Shown here one piece after another: positions 36,749 through 45,157 of a DNA stretch of 64,000 nucleotides (its first letter is position 1; each line of letters starts with the position of its first letter). The translations under genes and the position numbers were made by a program. Under the pieces are notes generated by a model that saw only the letters and a program-made list of their open reading frames with translations, made no database searches and was not told where the DNA came from. The DNA is from Clostridiales bacterium (lineage in GTDB: Bacteria; Bacillota; Clostridia; Oscillospirales; Oscillospiraceae), in NCBI GenBank assembly GCA_022786995.1, contig JALFUW010000025.1, positions 1 to 64,000 of the forward strand. Reading direction: 5' to 3'.

Positions 36749-37457
36749 CCGTGATGCCCTGCTCACGGTGCTGACCAGGGGACATGGCAGGCTGACCATC
36801 AAGGCCCGGGGTCTGCGTCGAAAAAACAGCCCACTGACCGCACCCTGCCAGCTGCTGGCCTTTGGTGAATTTACACTGTTTGAATACCGGGGGCAGTATA
36901 CAATCAATGAGGCCCACTCTATTGAGCTGTTCTCGCCATTGCGCAGAAGCTTAACCAAGCTTTCGCTGGCAACGTACTTTGCGCAGGCTTCCGAGATGCT
37001 CTCTCAGGAGGACCTGCCAAACCCCGAACTGCTATCGCTGCTGCTGAACAGCCTGTATGCACTGTGCAATTTGAAGCTGCCTGAAGCACAGATTAAGGCG
37101 GTCTTTGAACTGCGGGCAGCCTGCCTGTCTGGCTACACGCCGGATTTGTTTGGCTGCCACATCTGCGGCAATCAGAATCCGACCCGCTTTGACCTGCGGG
37201 CAGGACAGCTGGAATGTGAGAATTGCCGCAGTTCAGAATCCGATGGTATTCGTTTGCCGGTAACGCCGGCGATTCTGGAAGCCATGCGGTATATCTGTTT
37301 GTGTGACCCAAAACGGCTGTTTTCCTTTACGATAGGGGAAGAAACGCTGTTGCAGCTGGCAAATCTGACAGAAGCTTATCTGGCAACCCAGCTGGAACGG
37401 GGCTTTTCTACCCTGGATTTCTACAAATCTCTTTACATAGGAGAAAAATATGTCTGA
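36699..37457 (+). CDS. recO: DNA repair protein RecO
   Basis: 252 aa recombination mediator that loads RecA with RecR. An N-terminal OB fold (VQGIVLRVTDYNDRDALLTVLT) is followed by a helical domain with a Cys4 zinc site (CHICGNQNP ... CENCRSS). The ATG at 36699 has GGAGG 6 nt upstream. It overlaps mutS2 by 8 nt. Confidence 0.95.
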   Translation: MYLTVQGIVLRVTDYNDRDALLTVLTRGHGRLTIKARGLRRKNSPLTAPCQLLAFGEFTLFEYRGQYTINEAHSIELFSPLRRSLTKLSLATYFAQASEMLSQEDLPNPELLSLLLNSLYALCNLKLPEAQIKAVFELRAACLSGYTPDLFGCHICGNQNPTRFDLRAGQLECENCRSSESDGIRLPVTPAILEAMRYICLCDPKRLFSFTIGEETLLQLANLTEAYLATQLERGFSTLDFYKSLYIGEKYV

Positions 37458-39828
37458 ATTATATGAAAAATCTCTGCAAAAACTGGAATTGCCCCAGGTT
37501 TTACAACTGCTGTCTGCCTGCGCCGGCAGCATAGGCGGCAAAGAAGCCTGTCTGCGGCTTTCTCCGACTACAGATCTGGAGGAAGTGGAGCTGCTGCTTC
37601 AGCAGACAACTGCTGCCTCTGATTTATGTGACCGAAAGGGCAACCTGGTCTTTGGTGATGTCACGGATGTATCTGCCTCTCTTGAGCGTGCCGAACGGGG
37701 CGGAACCCTGCAGCCCAAGGAACTAACGCGCATTGCGGGCATCCTTCGCTGTGCCCGAACCACCCGGGGCTATGTCTCCGAAGACGACGAAAAAACAGTT
37801 CTGGATTCTCTGTTCAGCGCACTGACACCCAACAAGTATCTGGAAGACAGAATTTTCGGCGCGATACTGTCTGAGGATGAAATCGCTGATACGGCCTCTG
37901 CCGCGCTGGCTGATATCCGCCGCCATATGCGTATTCAGTCAGGCAAAATTCGGGATAGCCTGCAGAAGGTGATTTCCTCTCCTGCTTATTCCAAATTTCT
38001 TCGGGAGCCCATTATCACCATTCGTCAGGGCCGCTATGTTGTCCCGGTAAAAAGCGAGTGTAAAAATGATGTGCCCGGTCTTGTACATGATGTTTCCGCC
38101 TCCGGCTCAACTTATTTTGTGGAACCCATGTCCGCAGTCAACGCAAATAATGCCCTGCGGGAGCTGGAACTGAAGGAAAAGAAGGAAATTGAGCGGATTT
38201 TGGCGGAGCTGTCTGCCGAGGCAGCAGGTTATCGAGAAGCCATCAACCTGGACTACCAGATGCTGGTACAGCTGGATGTGATCTTCGCCAAGGCAAAGCT
38301 TGCCTATCAGATGCGTGCAGGCGCGCCCATTATGAACGATCAGGGCAGGGTAGAGCTGCGCAAGGCCCGGCATCCGCTGATTGATACAAAATCGGTCGTG
38401 CCGATTACCGTTCGGCTGGGCACAGACTTCGACACCATGATCATCACCGGCCCCAACACCGGCGGCAAAACTGTAACATTGAAAACCATCGGCTTGCTGA
38501 CGCTGATGGCCGAATGCGGTATGCACATTCCGGCTGGGGACGGAAGCGTACTGTCGACCTTCGATGCCATTCTGGCAGACATCGGCGACGAGCAGTCTAT
38601 CGCGCAAAGCCTGTCCACCTTCTCCAGCCATATGCGCACCATCGTGGATGTGGTAGCCCAGTGTGATGATCGGACGCTGGTGCTGTTCGACGAATTGGGC
38701 GCCGGTACGGATCCGGCGGAGGGTGCCGCTCTGGCGACTGCTATTATTGAATTCTGCCGAAAAATGGGCAGTCATGTTGTGGCTACGACCCACTATGCGG
38801 AGCTAAAGCTCTACGCCATGCGCACAAAAGGAGTCATCAACGCCTCCTGTGAATTTGACGTGGAAACACTGCGTCCTACCTATAAACTGCTCATCGGCAT
38901 TCCCGGAAAGTCCAACGCCTTCGCCATTTCCCGGAAGCTTGGCCTGGCGGAGGAAATCCTGAAAGAAGCGGACGACCTGGTAGATAAGAGTGATAAGGAT
39001 TTTGAAGATGTCCTTGCCCAGCTGGAACAGCAGCGTCAGCAAATGGAGTCTGCCCGTCAGGAGGCAGAGCGGCTGCGTCAGGAAACCGCGAAAATCAAGC
39101 AGCAGAGTGAGGAATACCACGAGCAGCTTCGCCGGGAAAAGGAGAAAGCCATGGAATCCGCCCGGCGGGAGGCACAGCATATCATTGAGGAAGCCCGTGC
39201 CGCCGCGAATATTGCCAGCGAAGAGCTGAAAGCCATGAAGAAACAGCTTCAGGACAGTGCGGACACCACGGGCATCAACCAGCGGCAGTCTGATCTGCGC
39301 AGAAATCTGAATGAGGTGGAGGAAAAGCTCCATGCCGCCCAGCCCCAGCGGGAGCGTCCCAAGCCCAGCCGCGGTATACTGGTGGGCGATACTGTGGAGC
39401 TTCTGAAACTGGGGACAAAAGCCAGTGTTATCGCCATCAATAAGGATGGCACCCTTCAGCTTCAGGCGGGCATTCTGAAAATGACCGCTGCTCAGGAGGA
39501 AGTGTACCTGCTGGAAAACCAGAATCCCTACAAAGAAAAGGGCGCCCGTCCCAAGCATTCCGGCAAGGAAATGAAGCTGACCGCCATGCCGACGGAAGTT
39601 GATCTGCGCGGCATGGATGCCATTGAAGCGGTGTGCGTATTGGAGCGGTATCTGGACGAGGCCATGCGAGCCAATCTGACACAGGTTCGCATCATCCATG
39701 GAAAAGGTACCGGCACCCTTCGGGCGGCTGTGCAGCAGGCACTGAAGAAGAACAGGTTTATCAAAAGCTTCCGACTTGGTCAATACGGGGAAGGTGAAGA
39801 CGGCGTAACCATTGCTGCATTCCGATAA
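37450..39828 (+). CDS. mutS2: Endonuclease MutS2
   Basis: 792 aa. Core and lever helices, then a MutS-type ATPase with Walker A GPNTGGKTVTLKT (near residue 337) and Walker B TLVLFDELGAGTDP. A long coiled-coil clamp rich in Glu/Gln/Arg (about 520-640) and a C-terminal Smr nuclease domain with VDLRGMDAIEAV and RIIHGKGTGTLR follow. Acts on branched DNA or collided ribosomes depending on species, not classical mismatch repair. Full length. Confidence 0.96.
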   Translation: MSELYEKSLQKLELPQVLQLLSACAGSIGGKEACLRLSPTTDLEEVELLLQQTTAASDLCDRKGNLVFGDVTDVSASLERAERGGTLQPKELTRIAGILRCARTTRGYVSEDDEKTVLDSLFSALTPNKYLEDRIFGAILSEDEIADTASAALADIRRHMRIQSGKIRDSLQKVISSPAYSKFLREPIITIRQGRYVVPVKSECKNDVPGLVHDVSASGSTYFVEPMSAVNANNALRELELKEKKEIERILAELSAEAAGYREAINLDYQMLVQLDVIFAKAKLAYQMRAGAPIMNDQGRVELRKARHPLIDTKSVVPITVRLGTDFDTMIITGPNTGGKTVTLKTIGLLTLMAECGMHIPAGDGSVLSTFDAILADIGDEQSIAQSLSTFSSHMRTIVDVVAQCDDRTLVLFDELGAGTDPAEGAALATAIIEFCRKMGSHVVATTHYAELKLYAMRTKGVINASCEFDVETLRPTYKLLIGIPGKSNAFAISRKLGLAEEILKEADDLVDKSDKDFEDVLAQLEQQRQQMESARQEAERLRQETAKIKQQSEEYHEQLRREKEKAMESARREAQHIIEEARAAANIASEELKAMKKQLQDSADTTGINQRQSDLRRNLNEVEEKLHAAQPQRERPKPSRGILVGDTVELLKLGTKASVIAINKDGTLQLQAGILKMTAAQEEVYLLENQNPYKEKGARPKHSGKEMKLTAMPTEVDLRGMDAIEAVCVLERYLDEAMRANLTQVRIIHGKGTGTLRAAVQQALKKNRFIKSFRLGQYGEGEDGVTIAAFR

Positions 39829-39916
39829 AAAGTGTCGAAGGAAGATACTGGAAACGTTTTCAACAAGAATCGACATTCTTTTAGCACACTTCTTGTGAAA
39901 ACAGGACGAAAATTAG

Positions 39917-39944
39917 TTGACTTTTTCGGTAAAAATGCTATGAT
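39917..39944 (+). promoter_or_regulatory. Promoter of HPr-like gene
   Basis: TTGACT (39917-39922), 16 bp spacer and TATGAT (39939-39944), 50 bases before the start codon. Confidence 0.7.
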
Positions 39945-39994
39945 ATAGGCAGACCCGTTGCATCCGCACGGATGTGATGAAAAGGAGTGGAATT

Positions 39995-40255
39995 ATGTTT
40001 AATAAAGAAGTCGTTGTTCGCTGCGAATCCGGTCTGCACAACAGACAGGCAACCTATTTTGTGCAGAAAGCTAACGAATTTGAAAGCAGCATCTGGCTGG
40101 AGTCCGGAAGCCGCAAGATGAACGCCAAGAGTCTTCTGGGCATTATGTCTCTGGGAATTGTCACCGGCTCTACTGTTACACTGAGCGCGGTTGGCCCCGA
40201 TGAGGAAGCTGCGGTGGCGGCTCTGGATGTGCTGCTCCAGCGGGACGTTTATTAA
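39995..40255 (+). CDS. HPr-family phosphocarrier protein
   Basis: 86 aa. The histidine phosphorylated by Enzyme I is present in SGLHNRQAT (H-N-R-Q in place of the usual H-A-R-P), and the HPr kinase serine region is MNAKSLLGIMSLGI, equivalent to Ser46. It can therefore in principle act in sugar uptake and carbon catabolite control. The proline-to-glutamine and alanine-to-asparagine changes beside the histidine are unusual. The ATG at 39995 follows AAAAGGAG. Single gene with its own promoter, as in several Clostridia where HPr is not beside ptsI. Confidence 0.88.
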   Translation: MFNKEVVVRCESGLHNRQATYFVQKANEFESSIWLESGSRKMNAKSLLGIMSLGIVTGSTVTLSAVGPDEEAAVAALDVLLQRDVY

Positions 40256-40269
40256 CATCACTTTACTTA

Positions 40270-40303
40270 ACCGCCTCGGTGCCCGGAAAAGCATTGGGGC
40301 GGT
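40270..40303 (+). terminator. Weak terminator after HPr-like gene
   Basis: ACCGCCTC pairs with GGGGCGGT (one G.U) around an 18 nt loop, followed by ATTCATTT. Weak U-tract. Confidence 0.45.
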
Positions 40304-40333
40304 ATTCATTTCCAATTTGAGGGGAGAATCTGC

Positions 40334-42151
40334 GTGACATTTGATGAGCTGAAAGAAAAGGCGCTGAGTCTGCCCTATGCACCGGGCGTCTACATCATGC
40401 GGGATCAGACGGATAAGGTGATTTATGTCGGAAAGGCAAAGAAGCTGAAAAACCGGGTCAGCCAGTATTTTCAGGACACCGCGTCCCATACACCGAAAAC
40501 CCGTATCATGGTCAGTAAAATTCATCATTTTGACGTGATTGTCGCGGCTTCCGAGTTTGAAGCGCTGGTGCTGGAGTGCTCCCTGATCAAACGGTATCTT
40601 CCGAAGTACAATATCCTTCTGAAGGATGACAAAGGCTATCCCTATCTTCGCCTGGATATGCGGGAGATCTATCCCAAGATCACCCTGGTAAGTAAGCTCA
40701 GTGACGATGGAGCAGAATATTTTGGCCCCTTCGGCGGCAGGAGTGTCACCCATGACGTGATGGAAGCCCTTCGCCTGACATTGAAGCTCCCCGGTTGCCA
40801 TTTGCAGTTTCCCAGGGATGTGGGGAAGGGGAGACCTTGCCTCAATTACCACATGAACCAGTGCGCCGGATGGTGTCAGGAAGGGAAGTCCTGCACGGAA
40901 TACCGGCAGACCATGCTGCAGGCCCGAGAACTGCTCCGTGGAAACTACAAAGTCGTGGCTGATGAGATTCGGGAGCAGATGCTTTCCGCTTCGGAAAATC
41001 TGGAATTTGAGCTTGCCGCAAATCTTCGCGACCGATTACATGCCGTGGAGAATCTGGGTCAGAAACAGCTTGTAACAGCCGGTACACTGGCCGATACGGA
41101 CGTAATTGGCTATGGCGAAACCGAAGCAAAAGCCTGCTTTGCGGTGCTTCATTTCTCCGGCGGTAATCTGCTGGATAAAGAATACGAAGTGTTTCCAAAG
41201 CCGGACGAAAAAACCGAGGCCGTATCGAGCCTGATGAAGCAATTCTATTTAAGCCGTGGACTGGCTCCCAAACGTGTCCTCCTGCCTTTTTCACTGGATG
41301 ATTCAGAGCTTTTTTCCCGGCTTCTGGAGCAGCAGCTTGGCCGTCTTCCGAAGCTGTCGGTACCACAAAGGGGGGATAATGCGCGTCTTGTGGAATTGGC
41401 CTGCAAAAACGCGCAGGAGGAGGCAGAGCGGGTGACGGGGAAGGACGAACGCGTCAGCGCAACACTGTCCCTCCTTGGAAAAATGCTGATGATGGAACCG
41501 CCAATGCGGATTGAATCTTTTGATATTTCCAACATTTCGGGGACAGATATTGTTGCCAGCATGGTGGTTTTCCAATCAGGAAAACCATACAAAAGCGGCT
41601 ATAAACGCTTCAAAGTGGAAGGCCTTGACAATCAGGATGATTATGCTTCCATGCACCAGGTTGTGAAACGGCGATTTGCGCATTATAAGGAAGGGGATAA
41701 GGGCTTTGAGGCGGCACCGGATCTGCTGCTGATTGACGGCGGCGTAAACCACGCCAGAACCGCGGTGCGCGCGTTGGGAGAATTGGAACTGGAGTTTCCT
41801 GTGTTCGGTATGGTGAAAGATGACAGGCACCGTACAAGGGCACTGGTGACGTCGGAGGGGCAGGAGATCCGCATTGACAATAACCAGGCGGTCTTCTCCC
41901 TGATAGGAAGCATTCAGGAGGAAACCCACCGATTTGCCATTTCGTACCACCGTCAGCTGCGCAGCAAGAGGCTGCGCCATTCCGAACTGGATGATATTCC
42001 CGGAATCGGCCCGAAAAGAAAACAGGAATTGCTGAGGCAGTTTAAATCCATTCAAGCAATCCGTCAGGCTACGCTGCCCGAGCTGGAGCGCCTGCTTCCG
42101 AAAGATGCGGCGGCGGCAGTTTACGCACATTTCCAAAATACAGAAGGCTAG
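40334..42151 (+). CDS. uvrC: Excinuclease ABC subunit C
   Basis: 605 aa dual-incision nuclease of nucleotide excision repair. A GIY-YIG domain (APGVYIMRDQTDKVIYVGKAK), a Cys-containing region (CLNYHMNQCAGWC), a UVR motif, an RNase H-like domain (IESFDISNISGTDIVASMVVF, DLLLIDGGVNHA) and C-terminal HhH motifs (DIPGIGPKRKQELL) are complete. The start is GTG with GAGGGGAG upstream. First of a repair/rRNA/CoA run. Confidence 0.97.
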   Translation: MTFDELKEKALSLPYAPGVYIMRDQTDKVIYVGKAKKLKNRVSQYFQDTASHTPKTRIMVSKIHHFDVIVAASEFEALVLECSLIKRYLPKYNILLKDDKGYPYLRLDMREIYPKITLVSKLSDDGAEYFGPFGGRSVTHDVMEALRLTLKLPGCHLQFPRDVGKGRPCLNYHMNQCAGWCQEGKSCTEYRQTMLQARELLRGNYKVVADEIREQMLSASENLEFELAANLRDRLHAVENLGQKQLVTAGTLADTDVIGYGETEAKACFAVLHFSGGNLLDKEYEVFPKPDEKTEAVSSLMKQFYLSRGLAPKRVLLPFSLDDSELFSRLLEQQLGRLPKLSVPQRGDNARLVELACKNAQEEAERVTGKDERVSATLSLLGKMLMMEPPMRIESFDISNISGTDIVASMVVFQSGKPYKSGYKRFKVEGLDNQDDYASMHQVVKRRFAHYKEGDKGFEAAPDLLLIDGGVNHARTAVRALGELELEFPVFGMVKDDRHRTRALVTSEGQEIRIDNNQAVFSLIGSIQEETHRFAISYHRQLRSKRLRHSELDDIPGIGPKRKQELLRQFKSIQAIRQATLPELERLLPKDAAAAVYAHFQNTEG

Positions 42152-42159
42152 GTGATAAA

Positions 42160-42696
42160 ATGCGTGTCATAACAGGAAAGGCCAGAGGTGTGCAGCTGAA
42201 AACCCCGGATGGGATGCTGACACGCCCAACGGCGGATCGTGTGAAAGAGGCATTATTCAGTATCATCAACTTTGATATCCCGGGTGCCAATGTGCTGGAT
42301 CTGTTTGGCGGTACCGGGCAGCTTGGCATTGAAGCGCTGAGCAGAGGCGCAGAACTATGCGTGTTTGTGGATGCTCGTGAAGAAGCCTGCCGACTGATCA
42401 AGGAAAACCTGAGACGGACGAAACTGGAAGGTACCGTTGTTCGCTGCGACTATATGGATTACCTGAACAGATGCAAAGAAAGGTTTTCCATCATTTTTCT
42501 TGATCCTCCGTATGCAGAGGAATTTCTTGAAAACGCGATAAAACGAATCATGGAAATTGACATTTTGCAAACCGATGGTATAATAGTCGCAGAGAGACCT
42601 GCCGGAAAGGAATTGCCTTGGGAATTCGACGGCTATCAGCGCTCCAAAGACTATAAGTATGGGAAAACGCTGCTTACAATCTACCGTAGGCTGTGA
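42160..42696 (+). CDS. rsmD: 16S rRNA (guanine-966-N2)-methyltransferase
   Basis: 178 aa Rossmann-fold methyltransferase. MRVITGKARGVQLKTP, the SAM-binding VLDLFGGTGQLGIEALSRGA and catalytic LDPPY are signature features. It lies 8 nt after uvrC and 17 nt before coaD; rsmD-coaD linkage is widely conserved. Confidence 0.96.
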   Translation: MRVITGKARGVQLKTPDGMLTRPTADRVKEALFSIINFDIPGANVLDLFGGTGQLGIEALSRGAELCVFVDAREEACRLIKENLRRTKLEGTVVRCDYMDYLNRCKERFSIIFLDPPYAEEFLENAIKRIMEIDILQTDGIIVAERPAGKELPWEFDGYQRSKDYKYGKTLLTIYRRL

Positions 42697-42713
42697 GCGG
42701 TGTCTGAGTATCT

Positions 42714-43208
42714 ATGAAAATAGCGATTTATCCGGGTAGTTTTGACCCGATTACCAGCGGGCACTTGAATATCATACGCAGGGCCTCCAGCATTTTTGAT
42801 AAGCTGATTGTTTGCGTCATGGTCAATGCAGGCAAGAATCCTATGTTTACGCAGGAAGAACGGGTGGAATTGATACGCCGCGTAACCGGGGATCTGCCGA
42901 ATGTAGAGATCGACAGCTCTAACGAGCTGCTGGCGGAATACGCTAGGCGGCGGGGGAGCTGCGTAATTGTAAAGGGCCTGCGAGCTGTATCTGATTTTGA
43001 GACAGAATTTCAGATGGCGCTGATCAACCATAAGATCAATTCGGAACTGGATACGATGTTTCTAACCGCTGACAGCCAGTATATGTACCTGAGTTCCAGT
43101 ATGGTAAAGGAACTGGGAACCTACGGGGTAGACCTTTCGGATTTGCTTCCCAGTGAAATTATTCCAGATTTTCAGGAAAGAATAGAGCACAGGAAACAAC
43201 ATTTTTAG
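42714..43208 (+). CDS. coaD: Phosphopantetheine adenylyltransferase
   Basis: 164 aa nucleotidyltransferase, fourth step of CoA synthesis. It has the T/HxGH-type motif in GSFDPITSGHLNII and C-terminal MYLSSSMVKELGTYG. The other CoA genes of the window (coaX, coaBC) are 7-9 kb downstream. Confidence 0.97.
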   Translation: MKIAIYPGSFDPITSGHLNIIRRASSIFDKLIVCVMVNAGKNPMFTQEERVELIRRVTGDLPNVEIDSSNELLAEYARRRGSCVIVKGLRAVSDFETEFQMALINHKINSELDTMFLTADSQYMYLSSSMVKELGTYGVDLSDLLPSEIIPDFQERIEHRKQHF

Positions 43209-43220
43209 GAGGAAAACAGT

Positions 43221-43724
43221 ATGGCAGACCGTAGCACAGAGGATATCATTGGCGCTTTATATGACATGGTTCAGGATGCCCGCTCCATGCCTTTGGCAGC
43301 GGATAAGTGTATTCTGGAACGGGATCGTGTCTTGGATATGCTGGATGAAATTTTGGCTCAGCTGCCAGGAGAAATCAAACAATCCCGCGCCATTGTTGAG
43401 TCCCGTACCGAAATCGTTGGTCAGGCACGTCGTGAAGCTGAAAATATTGTAAAAGAAGCGCAGGAAAAAGCAAAGCAGATGGTAACCAAGGAAGCAGTAT
43501 ATATTGAAGCGAAAAAACGCAGCGAAGAGTTGGTTTCTCAAACGCAGAATCGGATTAACCAGCTTCGCAAAGCGGCAAACGAGTATATGGACGAGTCGCT
43601 GAGACAAACAGAAGAGGTCATTTCCGGCGCGTTGAATGAAGTGCGTGATACCAGAATGAAATTCCGCGCGGTTACAGAGTCGCAGGAGCAACGCAGAACG
43701 ATGAATGTGGATATTGAAGTATAA
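43221..43724 (+). CDS. Coiled-coil protein downstream of coaD, function unknown
   Basis: 167 aa, no membrane helix, strongly helical and charged. The middle (about residues 55-140: ESRTEIVGQARREAENIVKEAQEKAKQMV and on) is a continuous coiled coil of the kind seen in DivIVA-like, ATP-synthase-b-like and YlmH-neighbour proteins. The N-terminus (EDIIGALYDMVQDARSMPL) may be a short docking segment. The ATG follows TTAGGAGG. A scaffolding or cell division role would be a guess. Confidence 0.75.
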   Translation: MADRSTEDIIGALYDMVQDARSMPLAADKCILERDRVLDMLDEILAQLPGEIKQSRAIVESRTEIVGQARREAENIVKEAQEKAKQMVTKEAVYIEAKKRSEELVSQTQNRINQLRKAANEYMDESLRQTEEVISGALNEVRDTRMKFRAVTESQEQRRTMNVDIEV

Positions 43725-43736
43725 TGAATATGACGA

Positions 43737-43779
43737 AGTATCGGGACGAGCTGGATGGCTCGCCCCGGTATTTTTTTGC
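43737..43779 (+). terminator. Terminator after the uvrC-coaD run
   Basis: Stem CGGGACGAGC/GCTCGCCCCG with one mismatch, a 6 nt loop and a TTTTTTT tail. Confidence 0.88.
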
Positions 43780-43818
43780 CATCAATCGAATAGCATTTAG
43801 GGAAGGGGGGATGTGCAC

Positions 43819-44271
43819 ATGACATACAATCGGAAAGTCACAGGCAGGGCGCTGTCAGCGCCGGCAGCCTTTACAATAGGTGTGTGTAGCAGCATAGGGA
43901 TAACGCTGCTTCTATCGGCAATATTGGCAAAACTAATCAGTTTAGAAAAACTTGAATGGGAAAAGATTGGATATGGGATAATCGTGATTCTTCTGATTGC
44001 CTCAGCAATTGGCGCAAAAGTAACGTGTCTCGTGCTCAAAAGAAGAAAAATATTATGTTGTTTCCTTTCCGGAGTTTTGTATTGGTTGGGGTTGCTGATC
44101 ATTGCGGCTCTATTCTATGGTGGTCAGTATAGCGGAATTGGTGTATCGGGTGCTATTATCTTATGTGGATGTGCAGTAGTATGTCTGCAGGAGGTAAGAT
44201 CAGACTGTTGCACAAAAACGCCCACTGCGAAAGGGAAGCGAAGAAAAAAACATTATAACCCAGGTAGGTAA
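43819..44271 (+). CDS. Small membrane protein, TIGR04086-like
   Basis: 150 aa with four predicted membrane helices (AFTIGVCSSIGITLLLSAIL, IGYGIIVILLIASAIGA, ILCCFLSGVLYWLGLLIIAAL, GVSGAIILCGCAVVCL) and a basic C-terminal tail (KGKRRKKHYN). It resembles the Clostridia TIGR04086 membrane family of unknown role. The ATG at 43819 follows AGGGGGG. No neighbour ties it to a pathway. Confidence 0.7.
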   Translation: MTYNRKVTGRALSAPAAFTIGVCSSIGITLLLSAILAKLISLEKLEWEKIGYGIIVILLIASAIGAKVTCLVLKRRKILCCFLSGVLYWLGLLIIAALFYGGQYSGIGVSGAIILCGCAVVCLQEVRSDCCTKTPTAKGKRRKKHYNPGR

Positions 44272-44285
44272 ATCTAATTTACCCA

Positions 44286-44341
44286 TAGATATTGGATTTG
44301 CAAGGCGGGCTGCAAATCCAATATCTAGTGTTGCACCGCCT
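44286..44341 (+). other. 17 bp hairpin with possible pseudoknot, downstream of membrane protein gene
   Basis: Perfect stem at 44286-44302/44311-44327 (AGATATTGGATTTGCA and its complement) with an 8 nt loop AGGCGGGC. No U-tract follows. Six loop bases AGGCGG (44303-44308) are complementary to CCGCCT (44336-44341) nine bases after the stem, so an H-type pseudoknot or an alternative AAGGCGG/CCGCCTT terminator with TCTTG could form. The rest of the 339 base gap is A+T rich and ends with the promoter at 44477-44505. Confidence 0.6.
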
Positions 44342-44476
44342 TTCTTGCCGCAATATATTGGAAAAAAGTAAAAATTGGTAAAGATTGACCTTCCAAACTT
44401 TACGTCGGTTTACATAACGCTGTTAACATAATTATCCGTCAAAATCTACAAAAAAAGCATTTTTGGCTAAAAATGC

Positions 44477-44505
44477 TTGAATTTTTGTAAGAAATGGAGT
44501 ATAGT
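44477..44505 (+). promoter_or_regulatory. Promoter of membrane protein-xerD unit
   Basis: TTGAAT (44477-44482), 17 bp spacer and TATAGT (44500-44505), about 105 bases before the start codon at 44611. Confidence 0.7.
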
Positions 44506-44610
44506 GTGTGTACAAAGTTTTCCGGCAGATTTGTATTATTTACCGCACTTCACTCCCTTTTTTCGTAAGCGTGTTTTTGCTGTTTGATCGTGTATGGGGG
44601 TGGTTGTGCG

Positions 44611-45141
44611 GTGCGCAAGCGTTTGTTCCTCTCACATAATATCAGCCGCAAGGGATTGCCGTTGGTTCTTGCAGTCTTCTGGCTCGTTGGCCTTCTTTGT
44701 GGTATTTGCTATTTCTCAGCTTGTGACAATAGAGTGATTTCGCTGATGCACAGAATGGCTTCCTGTTCTGTGTCGATCGTTGGCCTACTGAATACTGCGT
44801 TTATACCCTTTCTACTGACTGTGTTATTTATGGCCTTATCCAGACCTTGGGCGGTTATTGGAATTTGCTTTTTTAAGTCTTTTCTTTTTTCTTTTGTCTC
44901 GATAGGTTGCCTGGCAACATTTGGCTCTGGTGGTTGGCTGTTTCGATACTTCCTCCTCTTTGGTGACTGCGTTCTCCTGCCTGCTCTATTTTGGTATTGT
45001 ATGCGGTATACTTCTAAACCAATAGGAGTTTGCTGGAGTGTGATTTCGATTGCATTCGCTATTGTGATTGTACTTGTCGCTGTGCTGGATTATCGCATTA
45101 TAGCACCGTTTGCGTGCTTGATAGATTCTATGAAAGGGTAA
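44611..45141 (+). CDS. Polytopic membrane protein upstream of xerD, possibly SpoIIM-like
   Basis: 176 aa with about five membrane helices (LPLVLAVFWLVGLLCGICYF, LLNTAFIPFLLTVLFMAL, AVIGICFFKSFLFSFVSIG, YFLLFGDCVLLPALFWYCM, ISIAFAIVIVLVAVLDY) and a basic N-terminus. The start is GTG 44611, 7 nt behind GGGGGTGG. In Bacillus, spoIIM lies close to xerD, and the length and topology are compatible with a shortened SpoIIM. I do not see clear sequence identity, so the name is only suggested by context. It is followed by xerD after 16 bases. Confidence 0.6.
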   Translation: MRKRLFLSHNISRKGLPLVLAVFWLVGLLCGICYFSACDNRVISLMHRMASCSVSIVGLLNTAFIPFLLTVLFMALSRPWAVIGICFFKSFLFSFVSIGCLATFGSGGWLFRYFLLFGDCVLLPALFWYCMRYTSKPIGVCWSVISIAFAIVIVLVAVLDYRIIAPFACLIDSMKG

Positions 45142-45157
45142 ATAGGTAGGCTGTTTC

